DNA from: Alistipes sp. UBA934
Lineage (GTDB): Bacteria > Bacteroidota > Bacteroidia > Bacteroidales > Rikenellaceae
Direction of reading: 5' to 3'
Length of the DNA: 64,000 nt
Assembly: GCA_002293535.1 (NCBI GenBank)
Contig: DBDK01000005.1
Span: forward strand, 68,738-132,737
Made by a program: the position numbers and the translations under genes. This document shows positions 1 through 9,665 of the stretch, piece after piece. Position 1 is the first letter of the stretch; each line of letters opens with the position of its first letter. The notes beneath the pieces are model-generated. The model had not been told where the DNA came from, did no database searches, and saw only the letters and a program-made list of their open reading frames with translations.

Positions 1-21
1 GTTCGATCCCGGCTCCGGGTA
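1..21 (+). tRNA. tRNA 3' end (partial, isotype unknown)
   Basis: The window opens inside a tRNA. Positions 2-8 read as a T loop (TTCGATC), 9-13 as the 3' half of the T stem, 14-20 as the 3' half of the acceptor stem and 21 as the discriminator A. No CCA is encoded. The anticodon lies outside the window, so the amino acid cannot be called. The next gene begins only 28 bases downstream. Confidence 0.6.
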
Positions 22-49
22 CGCGTAAAACACTAAAAACTAACCCGTT

Positions 50-3040
50 ATGAAAAAACTACTACTCACTGTAGTTGGCTGCCTTGCGGCCATTCCACTC
101 TATGCTGTAAGAACCGAATCGGTCTATACACAGCGGCCAAACGACCCCGAAGCCTTCTACTTCACGCCCGAAAACTACAATATCAAGGCTGACGGCAAAG
201 TGGATGTGACCGCGGAATTACAGTGCGCAATCAATGAGCTGAAAAAAGAAAAAGCGTTCGGAATTCTGTTTATTCCAGAGGGTAAATACTTGATTAGTAG
301 CACTATTCACGTTCCCGCGGCTATTCGTCTGATCGGTTATGGAAAGAAGCGTCCGGAGATCATCCTTGGCCCGAACACGCCCGGATTTTCCGACCGACAG
401 AACTATATGATCTGGTTTACGGGCGGCGGGATTGTCGAGGATGGACGTGCACCTCAGGATGCCGGTGCAGGAACGTTTTATAGTGCGTTGTCGAACATTG
501 ATATGCGCATTCAAAGCGGTAATCCTCAGGCAGTTGCCATTCGTTCACACTTCGCCCAACACAGTTTTATTTCGCACAGTAACCTTTACATAGGCGAGGG
601 ATTCGCGGGGATTTATGATGTTGGGAACGAGATCGAAAATGTTGCTTTTTACGGTGGCCAGGTCGGGATTTCGTCGGGGCGCACGTCTCCCGGTTGGCCG
701 ATGATGATGGTCGATACCCGTTTCGAGGGTCAGCGTCGAGCAGCTATTTTGTCGCGCGAGGTGGGCTTTGCTATTGTCAATCTGCAAGTTAAGAACGTCC
801 CCGTGGCTTTTGAAATGGAGGAGGGCAGGGTCGATCGGCTCCACATCGAGAACTCGTACTTTGAGAATATCGCGCGCGCGGGAATCGTTGTTAGTGTCGA
901 GGGAAGCGCCTTTTCTCAACTCAATCTCGTCAATCTGCACTGCAAAAATGTTCCCACACTGGTCGAATATGCCCAAAGTGGCACTCGCGAAAGCGTGGCT
1001 CACTCGTCTTATGTGGTTAAAGATTATACTTATGGTGTTGTCCTCCAGGATCTTGCCACACCTTCGGAACACGCTGTGATTCGTGATATTGCCCCTTCGG
1101 CGCGGTTCGCTTTTCCGGCTAAAAATGATGTTCCTGCTCTGCCGGCGATGGAAACTTGGGTGAACATCAGGGATTTAGGCGCTGTTGGCGATGGGGTAGC
1201 GGATGATACCGAGGCTTTCCGTACAGCGATCGCCAGGCATAAAAACATTTACGTGCCCCAAGGCTGGTATCGCATTACCGAAACTGTGAAAATGCAACCA
1301 GGCACGGCACTTATCGGGCTGCATCCGTTTGGTACTCAATTTATTTTGAACGAGAGCGAACCTGCATTCAGCGGTTTCGGTCCTCCGGTGCCTGTGGTCG
1401 AATCGTCGGAAGGTGGCGACGATATTTTGAACGGAATTGGCATATCTACAGGTGGCTATAACTATCGCGCAGTTGGTGCAAAATGGATGGCCAGCGAAAA
1501 ATCGTTGATGAACGACGTGAAATTCGTCGGCGGCCACGGCACGATGCGCAAACCTTCGCCCAACGCAGGACAGGGTGGCAGTCGAGCAGGCGGGGCTACT
1601 CGCCAAAATACGATCTCTTCGCCCACTAATCCTATTGCTGCTCAGGGACTTGACCTTGCGTGGGACAACCAATACTGGAGCCTTTGGATTACCCGTGGAG
1701 GTGGTACGATCAAGGATATCTGGACAGCGAACACCTATGCAGGTGCTGGTCTATATATCTCAAACACAGATACTCCGGGTCGAATTTACGCAATGTCGTT
1801 GGAGCATCACGTGCGCACCGAAGCGCGGCTCGAAAATGTTGCCAACTGGAAAATCTACGCCTACCAATTCGAGGAAGAGGGACGCGAGGGCAAGGACTGC
1901 AAGATGATGGAAGTCTCTAATTGTCACGATATTATGTTTGCCAACCTGTGGATGTATCGCGTGATTCGTGCCTCGACGCCTCAGGAGTTCGGCATCCGAT
2001 TGTGGAATTCGCGCAATATTCAGTTCCGCAATATGCACAACTATACGCAGGTTTTGCCAGTGATCGAAATACCTGTGTATGAGGTGAATAAGCAGCTGCC
2101 GGTATATGATTGGGACTTCGCGCGACTGGATGTTTCGGGTAACGAAGCTTCGCTGCGCAAGTTCGATCCGGCACCCGGTGCGATAAATAAACTGGCCGAA
2201 GGCTTCGAGTTTGCCGCTGGTCTAACTGCCGACAGCCACGGAAACGTCTATTTCGGCGAAAATCGCCTGAAGAAGATATACAAATGGGATGCTAATAATC
2301 ACTCTCTCACCATTTTGGCCGATTATCCCTGGAAACCTTTTACACTCGCGACCGACACCCAAGACAATCTGCTCGTGATTTTCCGTTATGACCCGCAGCC
2401 GGGATATATGATTGATGGTCAGCAAGAAAGCGTAACCAAATTACCGGACGACAACCCGATGTATAGCGGCTGGGGCAATAGTGGTTGGGCGGCTTTGGGT
2501 TACTCGATCGACCCAGAGAATCCGGACGAGACCTTTGCTCCTCTGAAGCGAATTTCGACCTCCGAAGCGCGTGATGTTCAGCGAATTATCTATCCTGCAA
2601 GCCGTTGGAGAGGTGATTTCGACAGCGTCGTTGTTTCGATGCCTCAGACCAGTTTTATGGCTCCTGACGGCGTCACCATCATCCCCGAAACCTACGATCT
2701 TGGGCGCTCGGCATCGCTCATCGCCGTCACTCCGGGGCAGGATCAGCCCGTTTTCGTGGTGCACGAGAACAACAAAACCACGATGAAACTGAGCGTCGAG
2801 GCCGATGGCAAACTTTCCGGTACCGCTATCGCGTTCGTTCACGGGCAATATAGCACGGCAGTCGATTCTGCTGGCAATGTGTATGTGGCTGACGGCGAGA
2901 TATTTGTCTATAACCACACCGGCGCTTTGGAAGATCGTATCCAGTTACCCGAACGCCCTATTTCGGTAGCCATCGGTGGCAAGGACGGCAAAACACTCTT
3001 TGCAACAACCACTAACTCGCTATATTCCATTAACTTATGA
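50..3040 (+). CDS. Secreted double beta-helix (GH55/pectate-lyase-3-like) protein with C-terminal propeller
   Basis: A 996-residue exported protein with an N-terminal signal peptide (about residues 1-19). It carries two pectate-lyase-3-type right-handed beta-helix modules. The first begins near residue 30. The second begins at W370 with the typical GAVGDGVADDTEAF motif at about 377-390. Two tandem helices are the plan of GH55 glucanases. From about residue 720 to the end there are NHL/SMP-30-like repeats (DSHGNVYFGEN, DSAGNVYVADG) suggesting a beta-propeller. Its stop overlaps the next glycosidase by 4 bases, so the two are co-translated. It probably cleaves or binds a glycan in the periplasm or at the surface; the substrate is not visible. 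The start is followed directly by the signal peptide, with an A-rich leader and no Shine-Dalgarno sequence. Confidence 0.75.
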   Translation: MKKLLLTVVGCLAAIPLYAVRTESVYTQRPNDPEAFYFTPENYNIKADGKVDVTAELQCAINELKKEKAFGILFIPEGKYLISSTIHVPAAIRLIGYGKKRPEIILGPNTPGFSDRQNYMIWFTGGGIVEDGRAPQDAGAGTFYSALSNIDMRIQSGNPQAVAIRSHFAQHSFISHSNLYIGEGFAGIYDVGNEIENVAFYGGQVGISSGRTSPGWPMMMVDTRFEGQRRAAILSREVGFAIVNLQVKNVPVAFEMEEGRVDRLHIENSYFENIARAGIVVSVEGSAFSQLNLVNLHCKNVPTLVEYAQSGTRESVAHSSYVVKDYTYGVVLQDLATPSEHAVIRDIAPSARFAFPAKNDVPALPAMETWVNIRDLGAVGDGVADDTEAFRTAIARHKNIYVPQGWYRITETVKMQPGTALIGLHPFGTQFILNESEPAFSGFGPPVPVVESSEGGDDILNGIGISTGGYNYRAVGAKWMASEKSLMNDVKFVGGHGTMRKPSPNAGQGGSRAGGATRQNTISSPTNPIAAQGLDLAWDNQYWSLWITRGGGTIKDIWTANTYAGAGLYISNTDTPGRIYAMSLEHHVRTEARLENVANWKIYAYQFEEEGREGKDCKMMEVSNCHDIMFANLWMYRVIRASTPQEFGIRLWNSRNIQFRNMHNYTQVLPVIEIPVYEVNKQLPVYDWDFARLDVSGNEASLRKFDPAPGAINKLAEGFEFAAGLTADSHGNVYFGENRLKKIYKWDANNHSLTILADYPWKPFTLATDTQDNLLVIFRYDPQPGYMIDGQQESVTKLPDDNPMYSGWGNSGWAALGYSIDPENPDETFAPLKRISTSEARDVQRIIYPASRWRGDFDSVVVSMPQTSFMAPDGVTIIPETYDLGRSASLIAVTPGQDQPVFVVHENNKTTMKLSVEADGKLSGTAIAFVHGQYSTAVDSAGNVYVADGEIFVYNHTGALEDRIQLPERPISVAIGGKDGKTLFATTTNSLYSINL

Positions 3041-6000
3041 AGAAAATATTTTATTTCGCCATAGCGCTTCTGCTCGGATCGACCGCTTGGGGGCAAGCCC
3101 AAACCTCTACACAGCACATTATTCACTTTAATCCCGACCACGAAGTTTCGGGTCAGAAGTTCGCTCTGCGCGACATCAATCCCGATCTGCCACGCGATTG
3201 GGACGGCTACGAGTTTGTGATTCTGGAGTTTCGCATCACCACACCACAACGTTTCAATGTCGGCTTTACGACCGATAGCGGCTACAATGAATTGCGCGTA
3301 ATGTCTTATGTACCAAATGCCTGGAATCGCCTCGCCATTCCATTGAGGTTTTTTCGCCGCCTGCCGGACGCCCGCATCGACCTTGCCGCCACGTTCAACC
3401 AACCGCGCTACACGGGCTGGGTGAATCTCGGTGGACGGCGCGGCGAGCTGCATGGGGTCGATTCGATAGGCATACGAATGAGAATGCCAATCGGGACGCC
3501 TGAGTTCGAACTTAGAAACGTGACCTTAGCAGTTGAAGACCCTGGCGATCAATATCTTAGTGACATTCCGGCGGTGGATGAATTCGGCCAACACAACCTT
3601 GTTTCGTATGAAGGAAAGGCTCTCTCTTTGACCCGGCTTGAGGCCGACTGGCGTGCCGAAGAAGCTGATATCGAGAACTTTACGGATTACAACTATTCGC
3701 GCTTTGGAGGCTACAAACAGCGGCAGATAGAGAGCACCGGATTCTTCCGTACCGAAAAAGTGGATGGCCGTTGGTGGTTTGTCGATCCAGAGGGATATCT
3801 ATTTCTGTCTCACGGAGTTGATTGCGTTACTCCGGGTCGCGGCGGCAATGCCAACCATTTAGCGCTACGCGAAGGTATGTTCAAAGAGTTGCCGCCACAG
3901 CAGTTCCGCTCGATCGACAGACGCGGTTCGGAGTCGGCTTCGTTCGGGCAATGGAATCTTCACAGGCGCTTTGGAGACGACTACCGTGCGGCAGCTAACG
4001 AGATGGCAATCAAGCGAATGGACAAATGGGGGTTGAACACCATCGCCAACTGGTCGAGCACCGAGGTTTACGATTTGAAACGCAAAGCCCACACTCTTGG
4101 CTTGCGGTCGCTTGGTGTAGATGGCAGTTTGATGGGACTTGCAGATGTCTATGCTCCCGATTTCGAGGCGAAAATGGATGAAAGTATGGCATCGTATCTG
4201 CCTGAAAATAAGGATAATCCGTGGGTGCTTGGTTATTTCGTGGGCAACGAGCCTTCGTGGATCGGGCAGGAGGCGCGTTTGTGTGATCTGATTTTGGATG
4301 GCCCCGACCGCCCCATTAAAGCCGAACTGCAAAAATTTCTAAATGAAAAAGGCGACACGCCATCTACTCGTAAAGCGTTTATTTACAAAACGTTCGATAC
4401 GTTCTTGCAAACCGTACGCACGACTATGAAGCGCCACGACCCCAACCATCTCAACCTCGGCATTCGTTTCGGCAATCTGAACGAGCTCGATGAGGAGCTG
4501 ATGGCGATTTGCGCAAGGGCATTCGATGTCTTCAGTTTCAACTGCTATGCGCTTGAACCTGACCACGATATGATGTCGCGCGCAATGCGTCTCACCGACC
4601 GACCGATGATCATTGGCGAATACCATTTTGGTACGGTGGATGGTGGGATGGCGCAGTCTCTGTGGCAAGTGGAGAACCAACAACAGCGCGGAGTGGCTTA
4701 TCGCTATTACACCGAGCGGGGTTATGCGCATCCGGGGCTCATTGGAACAGCCTATTTTCAATGGTGCGATCAGGATTTGACGGGACGTGCTTCAGATGGC
4801 GAGAACTATAATTGCGGCCTCGTGGATGTGACCGACCGACCCTATCAGCCTCAGGTGGAGGCAATGATGGCTACGGCTCAGCGTCTGTATGATGTTCACT
4901 CCGGAACTGCGCAACCATATGACCAGAAGCCTGTTAGAGCTCGCGGTCACGAGGGAATTCCCGATATTTGGAATGCGCCGATTTCGAAAAAAATCGAGAT
5001 CGTCAAACGGGACGAAAAGTTCCACTTGATGATCGACGGCGTGGATACCTATATTAAAGGTGTAGGCGGCACGAATCGGCTGGATGTTGCGGCGGCGAAC
5101 GGTGCTAATGCGTTCCGAACCTGGGGAGGAAGTGTCGAGAGTGCGAGGCGAGATATGGCTCGTGCTCAGCAACTTGGAATGTATGTGATGCAAGGAATCG
5201 GTCTCCCCAAGGATTCGATGCAGTACCATAATGAAGCGTTTCGCGAGCGTACTCGTGCGTCGGTTCGTGTTCTCGCAGAGGCCCTGAAAGACGACCCTAA
5301 TCTCCTCGTGTGGGGAATCGGCAACGAAATCGAGCACGGCACGGCCAATACTCCGACCGCCTGGGCGTTTGTGAACGAGCTGGCGCTCCTCATTAAGTCG
5401 ATCGACAGTCACCACCTCGTTTCGACCGTAATTGCGCACAATCCGTCGGCACTGGATCTGATCGCTCGTTGGGCACCCGACCTCGATGTTGTTGGGATAA
5501 ACAGCTATGGATCAATAGATAACGTTGCACAGATGGTCGATGATTCGGATTACCGCGGCGCTTACATAATCACCGAATGGGGCCCGACTGGATGGTGGGA
5601 GACGACCAAAACTCCGTGGGGAGCACCGATCGAACAAACCAGCGAAGAGAAGCGACAGGTATATGAAAATCGCTACAACAGCTACATCAAAAACTCGCCT
5701 AAGTGCCTGGGATCCTTTGTGTTCCTGTGGGGACAGAAAGAGGAACGAACGCCCACTTGGTTCAGTATGTTCGTAGAAAACGATGTCAAGGGGCTGCCAC
5801 TGAAGGGCGAAAAAACACCTATGGTAGAAGCGATGGAGCGAGTATGGAAAGGTACTGAACCTCAGAATGTTGCACCGGTTGTCCACAGTATGTCGATCGA
5901 CAAGGTGGGCAAAAACTTCGTTGCAACGGTCGAAGCGACCGACCGCGAGAATGTGTTTTTGACCTATGTATGGGAGGTATTGAAAGAGGCCACCGTAACA

Positions 6001-6192
6001 GCGACAGGAGGCGCCTATGAGCCTCGTCCCGAGAGAGTTGGCAAAGTGAAAACCACTAAGACCGGAATACTAAAAACATCTATCAGCAAACCGGGCAACT
6101 ATCGCCTGTATGTTTATGTGCTTGATGGAGAAGGCTTTGTGTCTACTGCGAACGTGCCCTTCGAAGTAACTGAAACGCTTGCAGCGAATTAA
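3037..6192 (+). CDS. Tandem glycosidase: GH50 (agarase)-like domain fused to GH2/GH5-like TIM barrel
   Basis: A 1051-residue exported enzyme (signal peptide about 1-20). A carbohydrate-binding-like beta sandwich (about 25-170) precedes a GH50/agarase-like barrel (about 225-625). That barrel has the GFFRTEKVDGRWWFVDPEG signature, GYFVGNEPSW (putative acid/base E405) and GEYHFG (putative nucleophile E528). A second barrel (about 650-950) has WGIGNEIEHG (E764) and IITEWGPTGWW (E847), like GH2/GH5 clan A. A small beta-sandwich closes the protein. All four catalytic glutamates are present, so both barrels look active. Two clan-A catalytic domains in one chain is unusual. It overlaps the preceding beta-helix gene by 4 bases and its 3' end overlaps the convergent miaA by 4. 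Agar specificity is not proven; a marine or plant galactan or another glycan is possible. Confidence 0.75.
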   Translation: MKKIFYFAIALLLGSTAWGQAQTSTQHIIHFNPDHEVSGQKFALRDINPDLPRDWDGYEFVILEFRITTPQRFNVGFTTDSGYNELRVMSYVPNAWNRLAIPLRFFRRLPDARIDLAATFNQPRYTGWVNLGGRRGELHGVDSIGIRMRMPIGTPEFELRNVTLAVEDPGDQYLSDIPAVDEFGQHNLVSYEGKALSLTRLEADWRAEEADIENFTDYNYSRFGGYKQRQIESTGFFRTEKVDGRWWFVDPEGYLFLSHGVDCVTPGRGGNANHLALREGMFKELPPQQFRSIDRRGSESASFGQWNLHRRFGDDYRAAANEMAIKRMDKWGLNTIANWSSTEVYDLKRKAHTLGLRSLGVDGSLMGLADVYAPDFEAKMDESMASYLPENKDNPWVLGYFVGNEPSWIGQEARLCDLILDGPDRPIKAELQKFLNEKGDTPSTRKAFIYKTFDTFLQTVRTTMKRHDPNHLNLGIRFGNLNELDEELMAICARAFDVFSFNCYALEPDHDMMSRAMRLTDRPMIIGEYHFGTVDGGMAQSLWQVENQQQRGVAYRYYTERGYAHPGLIGTAYFQWCDQDLTGRASDGENYNCGLVDVTDRPYQPQVEAMMATAQRLYDVHSGTAQPYDQKPVRARGHEGIPDIWNAPISKKIEIVKRDEKFHLMIDGVDTYIKGVGGTNRLDVAAANGANAFRTWGGSVESARRDMARAQQLGMYVMQGIGLPKDSMQYHNEAFRERTRASVRVLAEALKDDPNLLVWGIGNEIEHGTANTPTAWAFVNELALLIKSIDSHHLVSTVIAHNPSALDLIARWAPDLDVVGINSYGSIDNVAQMVDDSDYRGAYIITEWGPTGWWETTKTPWGAPIEQTSEEKRQVYENRYNSYIKNSPKCLGSFVFLWGQKEERTPTWFSMFVENDVKGLPLKGEKTPMVEAMERVWKGTEPQNVAPVVHSMSIDKVGKNFVATVEATDRENVFLTYVWEVLKEATVTATGGAYEPRPERVGKVKTTKTGILKTSISKPGNYRLYVYVLDGEGFVSTANVPFEVTETLAAN

Positions 6193-7124
6193 CTTTTTCT
6201 CGTGATATACTCGATGGCGCCGGCAAGGTCGATCGGATGAAACCAGCGGATTTCGTCGTCGCGCCTAAACCACGTCAATTGTCGTTTGGCATAGCGGCGC
6301 GAGTTGCGTTTGATCAGCTCCACTGCGCGTTCCAACGAGTATTCCCCATTAAAGTAACCATTTAGTTCGCGATAGCCAACTGTTTGCAGAGCAGGCAGAT
6401 GACGCATAGGATAAAGAATGCGAGCCTCCGCTTCGAGACCAGAGGTCATCATCTCATCGACGCGACGATCGATACGCGCGTAAAGTTCGTTGCGCGGCAA
6501 GTCGATACCGATTTTTATGATATCGAACGGGCGCGAAACTTTCGTTTTTGTGCTCACGGAGTTACCTGTACGCAATGATGAAAATGGCACTCCCGTCTGC
6601 CGGCAAACTTCCAAAGCTCGAAGCACACGTGGTGGATTGTGTCTGTCCACAGATCCGTAATAGACCGGATCGAGTCGCCTCAATTCTTCAAGTAAAGGTT
6701 TAAGTCCCTCATTCAGTAGTTTACGAGCCAGCTCATTACGAATTTCAGGATCTATATCCGGTAACGTATCCAGCCCATTGCACAAAGCATCTATGTAAAG
6801 CCCCGAACCGCCAACCGCCACCACATATTCGTGCCGCGTGAAGAGATTTTTGAGTCGCAACATAGCCTCTCGCTCAAAGTCAGCACACGTGAAGCGCTCG
6901 TTGGGATCACGGTCGGCGATAAAATAGTGAGTCACAGCACGTTGCTGCTCAGTCGTAGGTTGCGCCGTACCGATTGCCATTCCACGATAGACCTGACGCG
7001 AATCGGTGGAAATGATGGGCGCGGGGCCGATTTCCGAGCCACGACGTCCCAATTCGCACGCCAACCGCACTGCAAAATCGGTTTTTCCGGAGCCGGTAGG
7101 GCCAACTATTGATATGAGTGTCAT
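6189..7124 (-). CDS. miaA: tRNA dimethylallyltransferase MiaA
   Basis: A 311-residue enzyme that adds the dimethylallyl group to the N6 of A37 in tRNAs reading UNN codons. The start is set at the ATG giving MTLISIVGPTGSGKTDFAV, which places the Walker A loop (GPTGSGKT) at residues 8-15. The STDSRQVYRG, IGTAQP and GGSGLY motifs of the family follow, as do the C-terminal TVGYRE and KRQLTWFR motifs. The start overlaps the stop of the upstream acyl-CoA reductase by 4 bases (ATGA), so the two are probably co-transcribed. The reading frame continues 41 codons further upstream, but that stretch overlaps the neighbour and lacks family similarity. Confidence 0.95.
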   Translation of the reverse strand: MTLISIVGPTGSGKTDFAVRLACELGRRGSEIGPAPIISTDSRQVYRGMAIGTAQPTTEQQRAVTHYFIADRDPNERFTCADFEREAMLRLKNLFTRHEYVVAVGGSGLYIDALCNGLDTLPDIDPEIRNELARKLLNEGLKPLLEELRRLDPVYYGSVDRHNPPRVLRALEVCRQTGVPFSSLRTGNSVSTKTKVSRPFDIIKIGIDLPRNELYARIDRRVDEMMTSGLEAEARILYPMRHLPALQTVGYRELNGYFNGEYSLERAVELIKRNSRRYAKRQLTWFRRDDEIRWFHPIDLAGAIEYITRKS

Positions 7125-8098
7125 ATGGTTAGCAGAAATTCCATAGTGTCGCGACCATCGGGATAATCCAATAGAGTGGGGTGCTGAGTCTGCCCCAGTC
7201 GAACCGCGCGAGGATGCGAGACTCGCCCCGAAAAACCTGCAATACATTGAATCTCGTCATCGTGATTTTCCAACCAATCTATTACTTGAGATAGCGAGTC
7301 ATAAAACGCATAATTCAAGATACTTACGTCAGCAGAAAATCCCTCACACTCACGTAGCAGACAAGTGCCACAGTCTATATATGGAGTATCGGCCAGGTCC
7401 AACAAGGCGCGCGTTTGACGATAGTTATTACGATGCTTTTGTGACGTATGGTACTGAGACAAAGCATCTTGCATTGACGTAAAATCGTACCCTCGCGGTA
7501 CGAAAACCAGGCTGACATTGCGACAACCGAGCCCAGAATAGGCCAAAACATCGTCGGCCAAAGCATTCAGTTCGGCGCGAGTCTCAGTTCCATCCAAAAT
7601 CGCCGGCGACCAACGCGTACCCCGCAAAAGCAGAGGAACATCAGAATATTTTTCACGAAAAACACGCACAGTATCATTTCCACCCATCGCGACAACGGCA
7701 TCGAAAGCCTCATCACCATCTGCAAGAGACACTGGTAATGATGGTTCTATATCAATCAGTTGCGCCACCACCCACGACATCTGCACAACATCACGACTCG
7801 AAGCACGCACCACCGCCCGATGACCGGCCGCCAAAACGCACAATAAATCGTGTACTCCGACAAAAGGAATGTTCCCGGCAGTGATAATTAAAATATTTTT
7901 TTGTATCTTTGTGCTCGAATAGCGCTGAAGCCAATAGGTAAGTGCCTCGCGCGAAAGCATATCACGAGCTAAACTCTGGGCGGCACGGCAAGCATCGGGG
8001 GTCCCGAAACTTACAGAGCCAACGGAACCGACAAAAGTTTCGAATGCCTCCAAACGGCGTCCCAGTTCCACAAAAACATCGATTATCCCACGTTTCAC
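7121..8098 (-). CDS. LuxC-like acyl-CoA reductase family protein
   Basis: A 325-residue protein of the aldehyde-dehydrogenase superfamily, LuxC/acyl-CoA reductase branch. The NAD-binding part contains ILIITAGNIPFVGVHD (about 70-84). The putative catalytic cysteine is C192 in YSGLGCRNVS. Known relatives reduce acyl-CoA or acyl groups to aldehydes with NADPH; the substrate here is unknown. The start is a GTG at 8098: an in-frame TAA lies four codons upstream and the next in-frame ATG is well inside the conserved region. A TAACTTTG promoter box ends only 4 bases before this GTG, so the mRNA is probably leaderless. It is divergent from rho and leads into miaA. Confidence 0.8.
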   Translation of the reverse strand: MKRGIIDVFVELGRRLEAFETFVGSVGSVSFGTPDACRAAQSLARDMLSREALTYWLQRYSSTKIQKNILIITAGNIPFVGVHDLLCVLAAGHRAVVRASSRDVVQMSWVVAQLIDIEPSLPVSLADGDEAFDAVVAMGGNDTVRVFREKYSDVPLLLRGTRWSPAILDGTETRAELNALADDVLAYSGLGCRNVSLVFVPRGYDFTSMQDALSQYHTSQKHRNNYRQTRALLDLADTPYIDCGTCLLRECEGFSADVSILNYAFYDSLSQVIDWLENHDDEIQCIAGFSGRVSHPRAVRLGQTQHPTLLDYPDGRDTMEFLLTI

Positions 8099-8102
8099 AC
8101 CA

Positions 8103-8132
8103 CAAAGTTAAACTTTATATGCAAGACATCAA
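8103..8132 (-). promoter_or_regulatory. Promoter of acyl-CoA reductase-miaA operon
   Basis: Read on the minus strand, a Bacteroidales -7 box TAACTTTG (8110-8103) is preceded after 19 bases by TTG (8132-8130), a reduced -33 box. The box ends 4 bases from the GTG start, which suggests that transcription starts at or next to the start codon. Confidence 0.5.
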
Positions 8133-9654
8133 CGCACTGGAGTCGAAAAGCCTCTCCGAATTGCGCATTATTGCTAAAACCCTCGGCATCAAGGGGGCTT
8201 TCAAGAAGGAAGAGCTCGTAGCTCGCATCGTCAAGGACTCGTCTCAACAAGGCGCTATGGATCTCCCTGTGGAGACCGAAAAGCCCACCGAACAGACTGA
8301 TACTCAGCGCGAGCCGAAAAAACGGGGACGCAAGCCGAGAATTCGTATCGGCGAAGAGACTCCGAAAACGGCCGAACCAGCTGTAGAGGCACCCGTAGAA
8401 GAACCCGTTGTCGAGGAACCGCGTCCACAGCAGCAACAGCACGATCAAAATAATCGTCATCAGAAAAAAAAGGGCCAGCAGCAAGGAAATAACAACGGTA
8501 ACGGTCAGCGAAATAATAGCGAGGCACGCGACTTTTTCACGGGTAACGTGGAAGGCGAAGGGGTGTTGGAGGTAATGCCCGATGGTTATGGTTTCCTGCG
8601 CTCGGCCGATTACAACTACCTCAATTCGCCCGACGATGTGTATGTGTCGCCGGCGCAGATCAAACTTTTCAGCCTTAAACCCGGCGACACGGTACAGGGT
8701 GTGATCCGTCCTCCCAGAGAAGGCGAGAAATATTTTCCACTCGTTAAGGTAAACAGGATCAATGGCTTGTCTCCTGATCTTGTACGCGATCGCGTGCAGT
8801 TCGAGTTTATGACTCCGCTATTTCCGAGCGAGAAATTCAACATCACCGGCAACGGCCACAACAACCTTTCGACCCGTGTCGTCGATCTGTTTTCGCCCAT
8901 CGGCAAAGGTCAGCGTGGCTTGATCGTGGCTCAGCCCAAGACCGGTAAAACCGTGTTGCTACAAAACATCGCCAACGCAATTGCAGACAACCATCCGGAA
9001 GTCTATATGATTGTGCTTCTGATAGATGAGCGCCCCGAAGAAGTTACCGAAATGGCTCGCAACGTCAAGGCCGAAGTGATTTCGTCTACGTTCGACGAGC
9101 AGGCTTCGCGCCACGTTAAGGTTGCCGAAATGGTTCTCGACAAGGCCAAACGAATGGTCGAATGCGGTCAGGATGTTGTGATTTTCCTCGACTCTATCAC
9201 TCGTCTTGCAAGGGCCTATAACACGGTTCAACCTGCGTCCGGTAAGGTTCTGTCGGGTGGGGTGGACGCCAACGCACTCCACAAACCCAAACGTTTTTTC
9301 GGGGCAGCACGAAACACGGAAGAGCGTGGTTCTCTGACGATCATAGCCACTGCACTCATCGACACCGGCTCCAAAATGGACGAGGTGATCTTCGAGGAAT
9401 TCAAGGGCACCGGTAATATGGAGCTTCAACTCGACCGCAAGTTGGCCAACAAACGCATCTATCCGGCTGTGGATGTGATCGCTTCAGGCACGCGTCGCGA
9501 GGATTTGCTCCTGAGCAAGGAGGTACTTCAGAGAACGTGGATTATGCGCAAATTCCTGTCGGATATGACCCCTGTCGAGGCGATGGAGGTGATGAAAAAG
9601 CATATGGAAGGTACTCGTGACAACGCCGAGCTACTCATCTCTATGAATTCGTAA
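8119..9654 (+). CDS. rho: Transcription termination factor Rho
   Basis: A 511-residue hexameric RNA helicase that ends transcription at C-rich sites. Domain order: an N-terminal Rho-N helical domain (LSELRIIAKTLGIKG, about 10-45), a long polar insert rich in E, P, Q and N (about 55-150) typical of Bacteroidetes Rho, a cold-shock-type RNA-binding domain (GYGFLRSADYNY, about 158-225), then the ATPase domain with Walker A PKTGKT at 273-278 and VIFLDSITRLARAYN. The start ATG at 8119 was chosen because the Rho-N fold begins directly after it; the open frame upstream is antisense to the acyl-CoA reductase gene. Only 20 bases separate the two divergent starts, so the rho promoter must lie within the neighbour. 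Confidence 0.95.
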   Translation: MQDINALESKSLSELRIIAKTLGIKGAFKKEELVARIVKDSSQQGAMDLPVETEKPTEQTDTQREPKKRGRKPRIRIGEETPKTAEPAVEAPVEEPVVEEPRPQQQQHDQNNRHQKKKGQQQGNNNGNGQRNNSEARDFFTGNVEGEGVLEVMPDGYGFLRSADYNYLNSPDDVYVSPAQIKLFSLKPGDTVQGVIRPPREGEKYFPLVKVNRINGLSPDLVRDRVQFEFMTPLFPSEKFNITGNGHNNLSTRVVDLFSPIGKGQRGLIVAQPKTGKTVLLQNIANAIADNHPEVYMIVLLIDERPEEVTEMARNVKAEVISSTFDEQASRHVKVAEMVLDKAKRMVECGQDVVIFLDSITRLARAYNTVQPASGKVLSGGVDANALHKPKRFFGAARNTEERGSLTIIATALIDTGSKMDEVIFEEFKGTGNMELQLDRKLANKRIYPAVDVIASGTRREDLLLSKEVLQRTWIMRKFLSDMTPVEAMEVMKKHMEGTRDNAELLISMNS

Positions 9655-9665
9655 TTTACTGTAAC

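Noticed and set aside
4792..5439. 215-codon minus-strand frame within the double glycosidase gene
   Set aside because: It is the mirror of a well-supported catalytic domain, with no start context or promoter of its own.
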